In this document: piece after piece, positions 55,268 to 64,000 of the stretch
Position numbering within the stretch: position 1 is the first letter of the stretch
How the letters are laid out: every line of letters begins with the position of its first letter
NCBI GenBank assembly: GCA_036250195.1
Contig: JAVHZZ010000003.1
Location: 61,708,789-61,772,788, forward strand
Direction of reading: 5' to 3'
Origin: Mixophyes australis
Lineage: Eukaryota; Chordata; Amphibia; Anura; Limnodynastidae
Length of the DNA stretch: 64,000 bases
Translations under genes and position numbers: made by a program
The notes under the pieces: model-generated
Database searches by the model: none
Told to the model about the DNA's origin: nothing
The model's input: only the letters and a program-made list of their open reading frames with translations

Positions 55268-56583
55268 GTACCCCCCCTTTTAAAGGTGGGCACAGAACGC
55301 CTGGAACCGGGCTTGTCCGGATTTTTGGAATAAAACTTCTTCAAAAGGGCAGGAGCATTAAGATCTTCAGCTTTGATCCAAGAGCGCTCCTCAGGACCAA
55401 AGCCCTTCCAATGAACGAGGAAACGGAGGACTCCTCGCGAAATTTTTGCATCCAATACCTCAGTAATCTCGAAATCCTCCTCCTGATGAACTTGAACTGG
55501 CTGAGGTGCTGAGGGAGGAGTCGAGAAACGGTTGATGATGAGAGGTTTGAGCAAGGACACATGGAAGGCATTGGAAATCCGAAGATTCTTAGGGAGAAGA
55601 AGTTTAACACACACTGGATTGATTACTTGAATGATCCTATATGGACCAATAAAACGAGGGGCGAATTTCATGGATGGAACCTTCAAACGAATATTTTTGG
55701 TAGATAACCAGACACGATCTCCAATTTTTAGTGGTGGAATAGCCCGCCTCTTCTTATCTGCGAAAGACTTATATTTGTTAGATGTCTTCTTTAAACAGGT
55801 TTTGACCTGAGACCAGATATTTTTGAAGGTCTGACAAGCAGTCTCCACAGCAGGAACTTGGGTGGGAGGGAGGGCAGGAAATTCCAGAAAAGACGAATGG
55901 TGACCGTGAACCACCAGCACTTGACTTTTTGAAGATGACTCCTGAGATCCATATTCAACGTCCGATGACGTCACGAACGCCCGATGAGGAGGAAGGCGTT
56001 CAGACTGAACCTTATCACACAGATCCGTAGATGAAGGATCCTGTGGAGGAGGACCTGGTGGAATAGACGAATGCTGTCTTTTGAATGAAACCACTTGAGA
56101 GAGACAACGATGATGACATTCAGCTCCCCAAGATGTAACTTGAGAAGTGCGCCAGTCAATCTGGGGAGAATGACATTGAAGCCATGGAAGGCCTAAGACA
56201 ATCGGACTTGTCGTAACAGGAAGAATTAAAAACGAAATCTCTTCATGGTGTAGCCCACCAATCTGAAGCGTTACTGGAGACGTACTCTGGGTGATGAGAC
56301 CATTAATGAGACGTGATCCATCCATAGCAGTCACAGTAATCGGTGTTTTCAAAGTAATCACTGGTAGGGACCATTGATTCCCTAGGGATTTAGAAATGAA
56401 ATTTCCTGCTGCTCCAGAATCAATCAATGCCTGTGACTCAAAGGATTTGGTAGCAAAGGAAATCGTAACATCAAAAGCGCAGGCTTTTAATTTCGTAGAA
56501 GATGGAGAGGACTCCAGGAACCCTAACCTTATCTCCCCAGTATTGGTTAGAGCCCGGCATTTCCTGGGACAAGAATTGAGCAT
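55201..56583 (-). CDS. Deleted pol: knuckle end, protease, integrase tail and chromodomain in one frame
   Basis: A 460-codon open frame. It begins inside the gag knuckle (MLNSCPRKCRALTNT), so an 8-nt deletion relative to element 1 has fused gag and pol without a frameshift. The protease follows (ALIDSGAAGNF, catalytic DSG present). At SERLPPHR the sequence jumps to AFVTSSD, the end of RNase H, and after a few residues jumps again to ESSSK in the integrase C-terminal part. The chromodomain (VLDAKI, FLVHWKGFG, SWIKAEDL) follows. Both deletions keep the frame. If translated, it would be a protease-chromodomain protein lacking all polymerase and integrase catalysis; no upstream start context is proven. 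Confidence 0.8.
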   Translation of the reverse strand: MLNSCPRKCRALTNTGEIRLGFLESSPSSTKLKACAFDVTISFATKSFESQALIDSGAAGNFISKSLGNQWSLPVITLKTPITVTAMDGSRLINGLITQSTSPVTLQIGGLHHEEISFLILPVTTSPIVLGLPWLQCHSPQIDWRTSQVTSWGAECHHRCLSQVVSFKRQHSSIPPGPPPQDPSSTDLCDKVQSERLPPHRAFVTSSDVEYGSQESSSKSQVLVVHGHHSSFLEFPALPPTQVPAVETACQTFKNIWSQVKTCLKKTSNKYKSFADKKRRAIPPLKIGDRVWLSTKNIRLKVPSMKFAPRFIGPYRIIQVINPVCVKLLLPKNLRISNAFHVSLLKPLIINRFSTPPSAPQPVQVHQEEDFEITEVLDAKISRGVLRFLVHWKGFGPEERSWIKAEDLNAPALLKKFYSKNPDKPGSRRSVPTFKRGGTVTHRTVSASSRTFRNRGRPPS

Positions 56584-57470
56584 ATGCGTAGAATCGGCAC
56601 AATAGATACAAAGTCTATTCTTTATTCTTCGGTCCCTCTCCTCTAAAGTTAATTTGGAGGACCTATCTCCATGGGTATCACCGGAGATGAAGCTAGGTGA
56701 AATTGAGGATTTGAGAGAAGAGGTGTTTTAACCGAAGTTGTTTTCTCAGGTTCTCTTTCACGAAACCTCAGGTCTACACGATGGCAAAGAGAGATCAAAT
56801 CTTCTAAAGAGGAGGGTAGTTCTTGTGAAGTCAGTGCGTTTTTATTTTTATCGGAAAGCCCCTGCCAGAAGGCGGCGATCAGTGCCTCAGTGTTCCACTG
56901 AAGTTCAGAGGCTAATATCCGAAATCGAATGACGTACTGAGCCACAGTGCGAGATCCTTGGCGAAGACGGAGAATGCTGGATGCAGCGGAAATAACCCGA
57001 CCTGGTTCATCGAATACACTTCGGAACGTGGAAATAAATTCGGCACTATCCTGTAACAATGGATTGTTTCTTTCCCACAGAGGGGAAGCCCATGCGAGAG
57101 CTTATCCAGAAAACAATGAAATAAGATAGGCCACTCTGGAACGATGGGTAGAAAAATTTTGAGATTGGAGCTCAAAATGAACTGAGCATTGAGTAAGAAA
57201 ACCCCTACAAGTTTTGGGGTCTCCATCGTATTTTGATGGAGTAGGCAGGTGAAGCGTGGAAGCCGTAAACACCTGGGATGGCACTGGGGAAACGGAGGAA
57301 GGCACAGGAGCATCAACAGTAGTTGTGGCATCTTGCACAGACGTTCTTTGGGAGGCTAACGCCTGGTAACACCGCAGTAAATGCCGTTGGCGAACCTCCT
57401 GTTGCTCAATACGGTTAACCAGATGCCGCAGCATCTCTTTGGCGGTAGGTTCCGTATCTGGGTCTGTCAT
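56584..57470 (-). pseudogene. gag: Element 2 gag, broken
   Basis: Starts at the equivalent ATG (MTDPDTEPTAKEML) 13 bases inside the LTR boundary and follows element 1 gag closely. It has a nonsense codon at 57102-57104 (TAA where element 1 has CAA, in SLFSGQALDW) and a single-base deletion near 56655, just before the knuckle. The capsid part between these is open. No full Gag can be made. Confidence 0.9.
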
Positions 57471-57483
57471 GGCCTGATCTTAC

Positions 57484-59348
57484 TGTCACGGGCACTAGGA
57501 GTCTTTACCCAGGGATCACCAGGTGGTAGGCTTACCAGAGCAATGTAGGTGGTAATATGGTACTCTGGTAGCAGGGTGATCACGGAACAGGAAATAGCAG
57601 ATGATGAGATGCTCAGGAAAGTCTATGACTAGCAGCACTGGTAATATGGAGGTAATAATACACGAGGAACTGTATGGACAAGGACACGTGAAGGTAGTCA
57701 GTGGTCTGCGATAGCAAGTTATACCACTGCTATAGTGAGGAGGAATGTCCAACAGAAACGAGGAAGTGATGAGAGTCAGCGGTCTGCGGATAGCAAGTTG
57801 TACCGCTGTCTGAGTGAAGGAATGGAATCCAAGAGGAGGTATCCGGGAAGTCAATGGTCTGCGGTAGCAAGTTGTACCACTGCTATGTGAGAGGAATGGA
57901 ACAGGTGATACAGGAAACAGGGATCAGTGGTCTGCGCTAGCAAGTTGTACCACTGAATATATATGTGAGGAGGTGCACGGGGAGAGACTGCAACACAGGA
58001 TAAACACGGCACCTTGAATACGATCCACAGTAATATGCACAATATATATATATATGAATAACTGAACAGCACTGCAAATATAGAAAGTCTCTTGAAGTAA
58101 TCCGGCAAGATAATACAGTCACTGATGGCAATAGACTCAGCGGATAGTAAACTCCAGAGAAGAACCAACACAGTCCAGCAAGATATGCAATACACCAGCA
58201 CAGTCAATGAGAAGTATGCATACCGTGGTTCAGAAGCAGGCAGTCAGACAGGAGTGCAGAGATACCTGAGCGGCAGGAGGCCGGCAGGATGAGAAGTCCC
58301 TGGATAGATGAAGCAGGGGTCAGTAGGTGCAGCGCACAGGTAAGTAGACCCACAGGGACACGAATCCACAGGAATCAGTAGAGCGTGGAACTGGACTCTT
58401 AGAGGACCCAGGAGACTGGTGATGGTCTAGCAGAGGGACAAATGATGAGACACGAATCCAATGCTGACAGGCGGGTAGAGACCAGCGGAACACAGGAAGG
58501 CGTGGAGAGCGGATCAGCAGTAGATGGACGATTAGCGCTGACAGCAGCAGCAGCAGGACTCTGCGGACACACGGAGGTAACCAATAGCAACCAGCAGGTG
58601 CAAATAGCGATGGAACACGGGAGAGCAGAGTAGACCAGGAACTGTTGATCACGGAGAGTAGCGGATGGCAATAATAGCAGCAGTCTCGAGGAAACACGGG
58701 AGAGATGAGATGAGCTGAAGACTGAAGTGCACAGAGGCAGCGGATAGGAATCAGCTAACAGTCACGATGATGAAACACAGACGAGTTGCAGGCTGGAGAC
58801 TGTAGTGCACGGAGGCAGCGGATAGGAATCAGCTCACAGTCTCGATGATGAACAAGTGAGTGGATGTGGAGAGAAGGCTGTAGTGCACGGAGGCAGCGGA
58901 TAGGAATCAGCAAACAGTCACAATGATATATGGTAGAGTTGAAGTGGCTTTGAAGACTGTAGTGCACGGAGGCAGCGGATAGGAATCAGCTAACAGTCAC
59001 GATGATACACAGGATGGTAGAAGTGGTATGGGAACCACAGAAGTAGAAGTGGTTTGGAAACCACAGAGGTAGAAGTGGTTTGGAAACCACAGGAATCAGC
59101 AGCGCTGAATACACGAGGAAACACAGGAACACCTTCAGAGACTCATGGGGAATGAGACTCCAAGATCAGGCAACGTGGTGTTGACCCCAGGTGCTTAATA
59201 TAGGGAGTGTTGCCTGATCTGCCAATTAAGTTAAAGGGACATACACTGAAGGATTGGAAAGGGCTGCGCATGCGCAGACCCTCAGGATGGAGGACGACCA
59301 CGGTTCCTAAATGTCCGGGAAGAAGCACTCACAGTCCGGTGAGTGACA
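57484..59348 (-). repeat. Element 2 right LTR (5' in the element's sense)
   Basis: As the left LTR. GCCTGATCTT (minus strand, 59171 to 59162) faces the primer site at 57472-57481; TATATTAA lies at 59202-59195 and TGCGCATGCGCA at 59265-59276. Confidence 0.92.
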
Positions 59349-59463
59349 TATACATAAGTCTTTACCTGGTTTAACCTCAATCTAGGTGCATAACTGCGCC
59401 AATGTTTTATTCTGCTTGTATGCTTTCTCTGCAACTTGTCAGATAAATGCCTCCCTTTGTTAC

Positions 59464-61839
59464 ATATCTCTCCCCCTAGCGTCTCCAAGTAGGGGAACGC
59501 GGACTTCGTGATGAGCGCATATTTTCGTGACAATGCATCTGCATTCTTGTGCAGAATCCCAGGTCTATGTTCTACTGAGAACTTGAAAGGTTGCAGTGCC
59601 AAGAATCAGTGGGTTACCTTGGCATTTACCTCCCGGTTGTTCTGCATCCATCTCAATGGTGCATGATCTGTTATTAAGGTGAACTCTCTGCCTAGGAGAT
59701 AATAGTACAGAGCTTCTGTAGCCCATTTTATGGCGAGACATTCTTTCTCTACAGTGGCATATTTTTGTTCCCTTGGAAGCAACTTACGACTTAGGTACAG
59801 GACAGGATTTTCTACTCCATTCTTCTCCTGTGACAAGACTGCACCTAAGCCAACTCCAGAAGCATCAGTTTGGAGGAAGAACCTCCGGGTAAAATCCGGT
59901 GCTTGTAGAACTGGAGAGGAACAAAGAGCTAACCGAAGATCAGACCAGGAGGTTTCTGCAGAGTCAGACCAGGTTAATCTACCTGGACAACTTTTTTTTA
60001 ACATGTCCGTAAGTGGAGCAGCTCTAGTGGCGAAGTGGCTTACAAACCGTCTGTAGTAACCTACTAAGCCTTAAAAGGTTCTTAACTGCGACTTTTTTTC
60101 TGGTCTTGCCCAATTTTTGACTGCCTCCACTTTGTCTAGCTGGGGTTTTACACGCCCTCGACCAACAACGTACCCCAAATATTTGGCTTCTCTCATGGCT
60201 ATAGCACATTTCTCTGGGTTAGCTGTTAACCCTGCTGACCTTAATGAAGCTAAGACCGCCTCAACTTTGGCTAAATGTGATCCCCAGTCTGGGGTATAAT
60301 TCACTATATCGTCCAAGTAAGCGGCTGCATAAGCTGTGTGAGGTCGTAGCAATTTATTCATGGCCCTTTGGAAGGTGGCAGGTGCCCCATGCAACCCAAA
60401 GGGTAGGACTTTATATTGATAGAGACCATCAGGGGTGGAAAATGCAGTCTTTGGCTTGGCCGTGGAAGTCAGGGGAACTTGCCAATAACCCTTTGTTAGA
60501 TCAAGGGTTGTCAAATAGTTGCTACCAGCAAGATTTTCCACTAGTTCATCCACACGTGGCATCGGATAGGCATCAAACTGCGACATACTGTTTAGGCGCC
60601 TAAAGTCATTGCAGAACCTAATTGTCTCATTGGGTTTCGGAACAAGCATAATGGGACTATTCCACTCACTAGTGGACTCTTCAATTACGTCTAACTGGAG
60701 CATCTTCTTGATCTCCTTTCTCACGTCCACCCGTCTGGCTTCTGGAATACGATACGGCTTCTGCTTTACAATGACTCCTGGCAGAGTGACAATGTCATGT
60801 TCGATTAAGGTAGTGCGTTTAGGGAGGGAAGAGAAGACATCCCTGTTCCAGCGAATCATTTCTTCACTCTGTTGTCTTTGCTTAACAGACAATGCTGACT
60901 CTATGGGCACTTCAGACTTTTCATTGGCAGTACTCACTACCTGAGGAGAGGTTTCCTCATCATGCCAAGGTTTAAGGAGGTTAATATGATATATTTGCTC
61001 CTCCCTTCTCCTACCTAACTGGCGGAATCTGTAATTGACAGGACCGACAGCCTCTAGAACTTCATATGGCCCCTGCCAATGGGCGAAAAGTTTGCTTTCC
61101 TGGGTAGGAACCAGGACTAGGACCTTGTCCCCAGGCTTAAAAGATCGAGCAAAAGCACTTTTGTCATAACTTTTCTTCTGTCATTCCTGAGCCTCTTTTA
61201 CATGTTGCTGCACAATGGGCCCTCTCTTTCCTAGCCTCTCATACATTTGGGACACAAATTGGACCAGATTTGGCTCCCTGGGAACTTGCTGCTCCCACCC
61301 TTCTTTTAACATATCCAAGATACCCCTGGGCTTTCTCCCAAACAATAACTCAAAGGGACTAAACCATGTTGAAGCTTGAGGTACCTCACGGATGGCAAAC
61401 ATCAAATAGGGAATAAGAGTGTCCCAATTTTTTTTCTCTTGAGCCACTGCTTTCCTGAGCATGTGCTTTAATGTGCGATTAAAGCGTTCCACCAAGCCAT
61501 CTATTTGTGGATGGTACACGGAGGTATGAAGTGCCGTAACCCCTAGCAACTGGCACATGTGCTTCATCAGTTTAGACATGAATGGAGTACCCTGATCTGT
61601 GAGAATTTCTTTGGGTATTCCCAAGCGTGTAAACATCAATACAAGTTCTCTAGCTATGGTGCTGGACTTTATGTTTCATAGGGGAATTGCCTCTGGATAC
61701 CTGGTTGCATAGTCAAGCACCACTAGTATATATTGGTGCCCACGTGCGGATTTTTCCAGTGGCCCCAGAAGGTCCATAGTTATCCGTTCAAAGGGCACTT
61801 GTACTATTGGTATTGGAATGAGTGGTGCCCTGTACATGG
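59464..61839 (-). pseudogene. pol: Gmr1-like pol: integrase upstream of RT and RNase H
   Basis: In transcription order: integrase core with TMDLLGP (first Asp), LTDQGTPF (second Asp) and GLVERFNRT (Glu, 35 residues after the second Asp) at about 61790-61490; an integrase C-terminal domain (KPGDKVLVLVP, HWQGPYEVLE, then HINLLKPWH) at about 61130-60960; RT at 60937-60071 with LTTLDLTKGYWQ and YLDDIVN (60306-60317); and RNase H at 60004-59480 with FFLQTDASGVGLG and KNADALSRKY, ending at the LTR. All parts share one frame, broken by about four stops (near 61675, 61181, 60071 and 59606). No integrase follows RNase H, so the order is copia-like, as in Gmr1-type Ty3/gypsy elements. Confidence 0.88.
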
Positions 61840-62273
61840 GTCAGGATGGTTAAAACGTATTTGACACCTTATGACTTTCACAGGAATTATGGAGACCCTA
61901 AACACTAGCTAGACATAGACCAGCTCTCTCAAGACCAGCCAGCTTTCCCAGTGTTGGTCTCCGTGAACAAATAACACAATCAAGCTTTTATACATGATAC
62001 TCCTCCCCCAGCCTTAGCTTGATGGGCAGGTGACAAACCCACCTTGTCTTTAAGAGGAAACGCCCATCACTGGCTCTGTTTGCACTAACAGACACACCCT
62101 GTCTGTTTGCTGAGAGGAAGGAGCTTTTAAATCATGTAAGTTAACCAAACTTTAAACTATACATAAGTCTTTACCTGGTTTAACCTCAATCTAGGTGCAT
62201 ACCTGCGCCAATATTTTATTCTGCTTGTATGTTTTCTCTGCATCTTGTCAGATCAATGCCTCCCTTTGTTACA
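61840..62273 (-). repeat. Gmr1-like right LTR, truncated
   Basis: Aligns with the left LTR from TCAGGATGGTTAAAACGTAT to TTTGTTACA; lacks the outer 63 bp found at 53019-53081. It contains TATAAAAG (minus strand) near 61985. The site where element 2 sits in the other LTR is intact here. Confidence 0.88.
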
Positions 62274-62769
62274 ATATATAAATATATATAATTAAATAAT
62301 TAGTGGATCACAAAATGGCAAGACGCAATGATTACCTCTCCAGCTGTATATATTGTCTGTGGAGGCATTCTCTCCTGCTTTTGGTTGTGTCTTGTGTTGT
62401 AATGCCCCTAACTGCCTAGTGACGGCTCACTATTTTGATTGAATGACAGACGCTCCATTAAGGACAGGTGACAGGAAATCAGCCATTTTAGATATGGTAT
62501 AGAAAAGATCCGCCACTGACGTGCCTTTGCCCACATATGGCCTGAGAGCCAATCAGTGAGGAGAATGTTAAAAAGTCTCATTAATTTGCAAACATGAGGG
62601 CAAGTAGCTTCTCGAGAATGGTGCTCCGGGCCCTTACAAATACTTTGATTTGCTTAAAAAGCACTATAGTTAGTTTTTTAATGTATTTTTTATATTCTAC
62701 ATAGTTTATATTTATATTTTCATTGTTTTGGTAAAAAAAATAGTTATTTTATATAAAAAAAACAACTTT
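62274..62769. other. No gene seen
   Basis: AT-rich flank; no feature recognised. Confidence 0.45.
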
Positions 62770-62774
62770 GTGTG

Positions 62775-63395
62775 TGTCAGGCGCCGTCCCCGCCGATCCT
62801 CCTTCAGCCAGGGAACGGACGCCCTCCTTCCTTCCGGCCGCAAGCGTTCTGTTGCTAGGCAACAGACGCGCTGCGGCTTCTGCCTCAGAGGCTTGTCAAC
62901 GGGACGCTACCTGTCCCGCGGGATCCCCGCCTCCTGGCTCACCCAATCAGTCCATAACCTGCCCTATTTAAACCTGGCTCTGGCACCATTAATGTGCCAG
63001 AGTAACAGGTTCAATCCTAGTGTTCCTGGTTCTCCTGTTCCTGATTGTGCTCCCAGCATTCCTGCTATATTGCTGTGACCCGGCTTGGCGACTACTCCTT
63101 CTTCTGTGTGACCCGTTTGTACTGAGACCTCGGCTTGGCGACTACTCTCTCGGATTTTCCCTGGTACTGTTTGTTCCTGATTGGCTCGACCCGGACCTTC
63201 TGACCCTTCTACACTACACCGGCAACTGGCTAGAAGGACCGCGACCTGCGTACCCTGTGCAGCGAAGTCCAAACCTCCTTGCGGGGGTCCCTGGCGAATA
63301 CCAGGGGTTTGTTAGACTCCGCACCTATTAGTTTAGTAGCGCTAATACCGGTTAGTGTCCTGCTATTGTTATCCTCTAAAGGCTACGGCCTGACA
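62775..63395 (+). mobile_element. Solo LTR of another family (621 bp)
   Basis: TGTCAGGCGCC at the left and GGCCTGACA at the right give TG...CA inverted ends. The 5-bp flank GTGTG (62770-62774 and 63396-63400) fits a Ty3/gypsy TSD, though it lies in a GT-rich run. The GC-rich interior has CTATTTAAACC (TATA-like) near 62963 and two copies of CGGCTTGGCGACTACTC. No internal region is present, so it is a recombination product. Orientation is inferred from the TATA-like motif. Confidence 0.75.
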
Positions 63396-63400
63396 GTGTG

Positions 63401-64000
63401 TGTGTGTGTGTTATTTTTTTTTATAAGCAAATGTGTAATAATGTAATTAAAGTCTGTTCTAAATGGTTTTTTGATATCATGCAATTACCCTTGCAATATT
63501 ACTAGTTGATGTGGTAATGCATCATACAAAGGTTAATATGCAGGGTTAATATGACAATTATGTCATGAAACATGAGTGCTTAGAAGTAATAAGGTGAATG
63601 AGGGTGATGAAAGAATTACACATCTGTGCGTTCCTCTGTCAATCAGGAGAAAAGAAACATGTAGTGCAATAAGGTGCATGTGCTCATAAAGCACATGGAC
63701 GAGCTAATAAAACCGCAATACTATGTGTGCTCAGCCTTGAATACGGACATACATACATATGCTCGATCTACGTGCGTTTTAAAAAAAAACAAAACACATT
63801 ACGTTCATTTTGCATTCCTTGATGAATCAGACGTACTATATACAATGTTCATCTCTACCTCACACTGCCCGGGTAACTGTAAATGTAACTGATTTGCTCA
63901 GCTCAGGTATATATTTGTATATGAACATGTGTAAATTGAGGGAACACTTCCATAGCAGGAATACATGAATAATGCAGGTAAACACTTGCAGGTTAGTTTA
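63401..64000. other. No gene seen
   Basis: A short GT microsatellite at its start, then AT-rich sequence without a domain. Confidence 0.45.

Larger units (their letters stand above)
53403..59348 (-). mobile_element. Chromovirus element 2, internally deleted relative of element 1
   Basis: 5,946 bp with LTRs 53403-55267 and 57484-59348 (both 1,865 bp; about nine substitutions noticed). The 5-bp TSD TATAC lies at 53398-53402 and 59349-59353. It is inserted in the left LTR of the Gmr1-like element; the sister LTR keeps the uninterrupted site around 62158-62162. It keeps the primer site, polypurine tract and LTR signals of element 1 but has a broken gag and a pol lacking RT, RNase H and the integrase core, so it would depend on proteins from a relative. 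Confidence 0.94.
53019..62273 (-). mobile_element. Gmr1-like Ty3/gypsy element, 5'-deleted, hosting chromovirus element 2
   Basis: Left LTR 53019-59463 (494 bp once element 2 and one TSD are removed), internal pol 59464-61839, right LTR remnant 61840-62273. On the coding (minus) strand the order is LTR, integrase, RT, RNase H, LTR. The right (5') LTR lacks about 63 bp of its 3' end and joins directly to the integrase interior, so primer site, gag, protease and integrase N-terminus are gone. ATAT on both sides is consistent with a 4-bp TSD, but the target is an AT repeat. Confidence 0.85.

Overview
The window looks like vertebrate, most likely amphibian (anuran), intergenic DNA built largely from transposable elements. 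That rests on the repeat mix: ZBED-like hAT transposons, Ty3/gypsy chromoviruses, a Gmr1-like Ty3/gypsy element, L1/Tx1-like LINE pieces, a Penelope-like GIY-YIG fragment, SINEs with a DANA/V-SINE-like central domain, and palindromic MITEs. The species assignment is inference. No intact host gene is visible; one possible orphan exon is listed at low confidence. No rRNA, functional tRNA or CRISPR array was found.

Layout. 45-4572: hAT copy 1, decayed, perfect 8-bp target-site duplication (TSD). 4573-11190: old debris, including a retrovirus-like integrase tail turned into a 49-bp minisatellite (5955-6370) and an L1-like LINE remnant (7440-9240). 11200-16500: hAT-related fragment, a 599-bp hAT MITE, a SINE and AT-rich DNA. 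16545-19495: a 3-kb C-rich minisatellite of 28-29 bp units. 19600-26690: MITEs, a second small hAT element and a broken sushi-ichi-like gag-pol. 26701-32549: hAT copy 2, whose transposase frame has one internal stop plus a premature stop near its end. 33224-34768: a probable non-autonomous hAT carrying a 37-bp minisatellite. 36134-41828: MITEs, a Penelope-like tail with a solo LTR inside it, and a second SINE. 42170-51292: an L1-like LINE 3' end split by chromovirus element 1. 53019-62273: a Gmr1-like element whose left LTR holds chromovirus element 2. 62775-63395: a different solo LTR.

How the parts work together. Chromovirus element 1 (42535-50727, minus strand) is the best-preserved unit: two nearly identical LTRs, 5-bp TSD, gag, and an uninterrupted protease-RT-RNase H-integrase-chromodomain pol. 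Its sequence suggests a -1 frameshift heptamer between gag and pol, a self-priming primer-binding site complementary to the predicted mRNA start, and four short LTR hairpins with a compensatory base pair. Element 2 (53403-59348) is a relative that lost RT, RNase H and the integrase core but kept one open frame joining gag knuckle, protease and chromodomain. The nesting gives a relative order of events: the LINE predates element 1, and the Gmr1-like element predates element 2, whose target site is still empty in the sister LTR.
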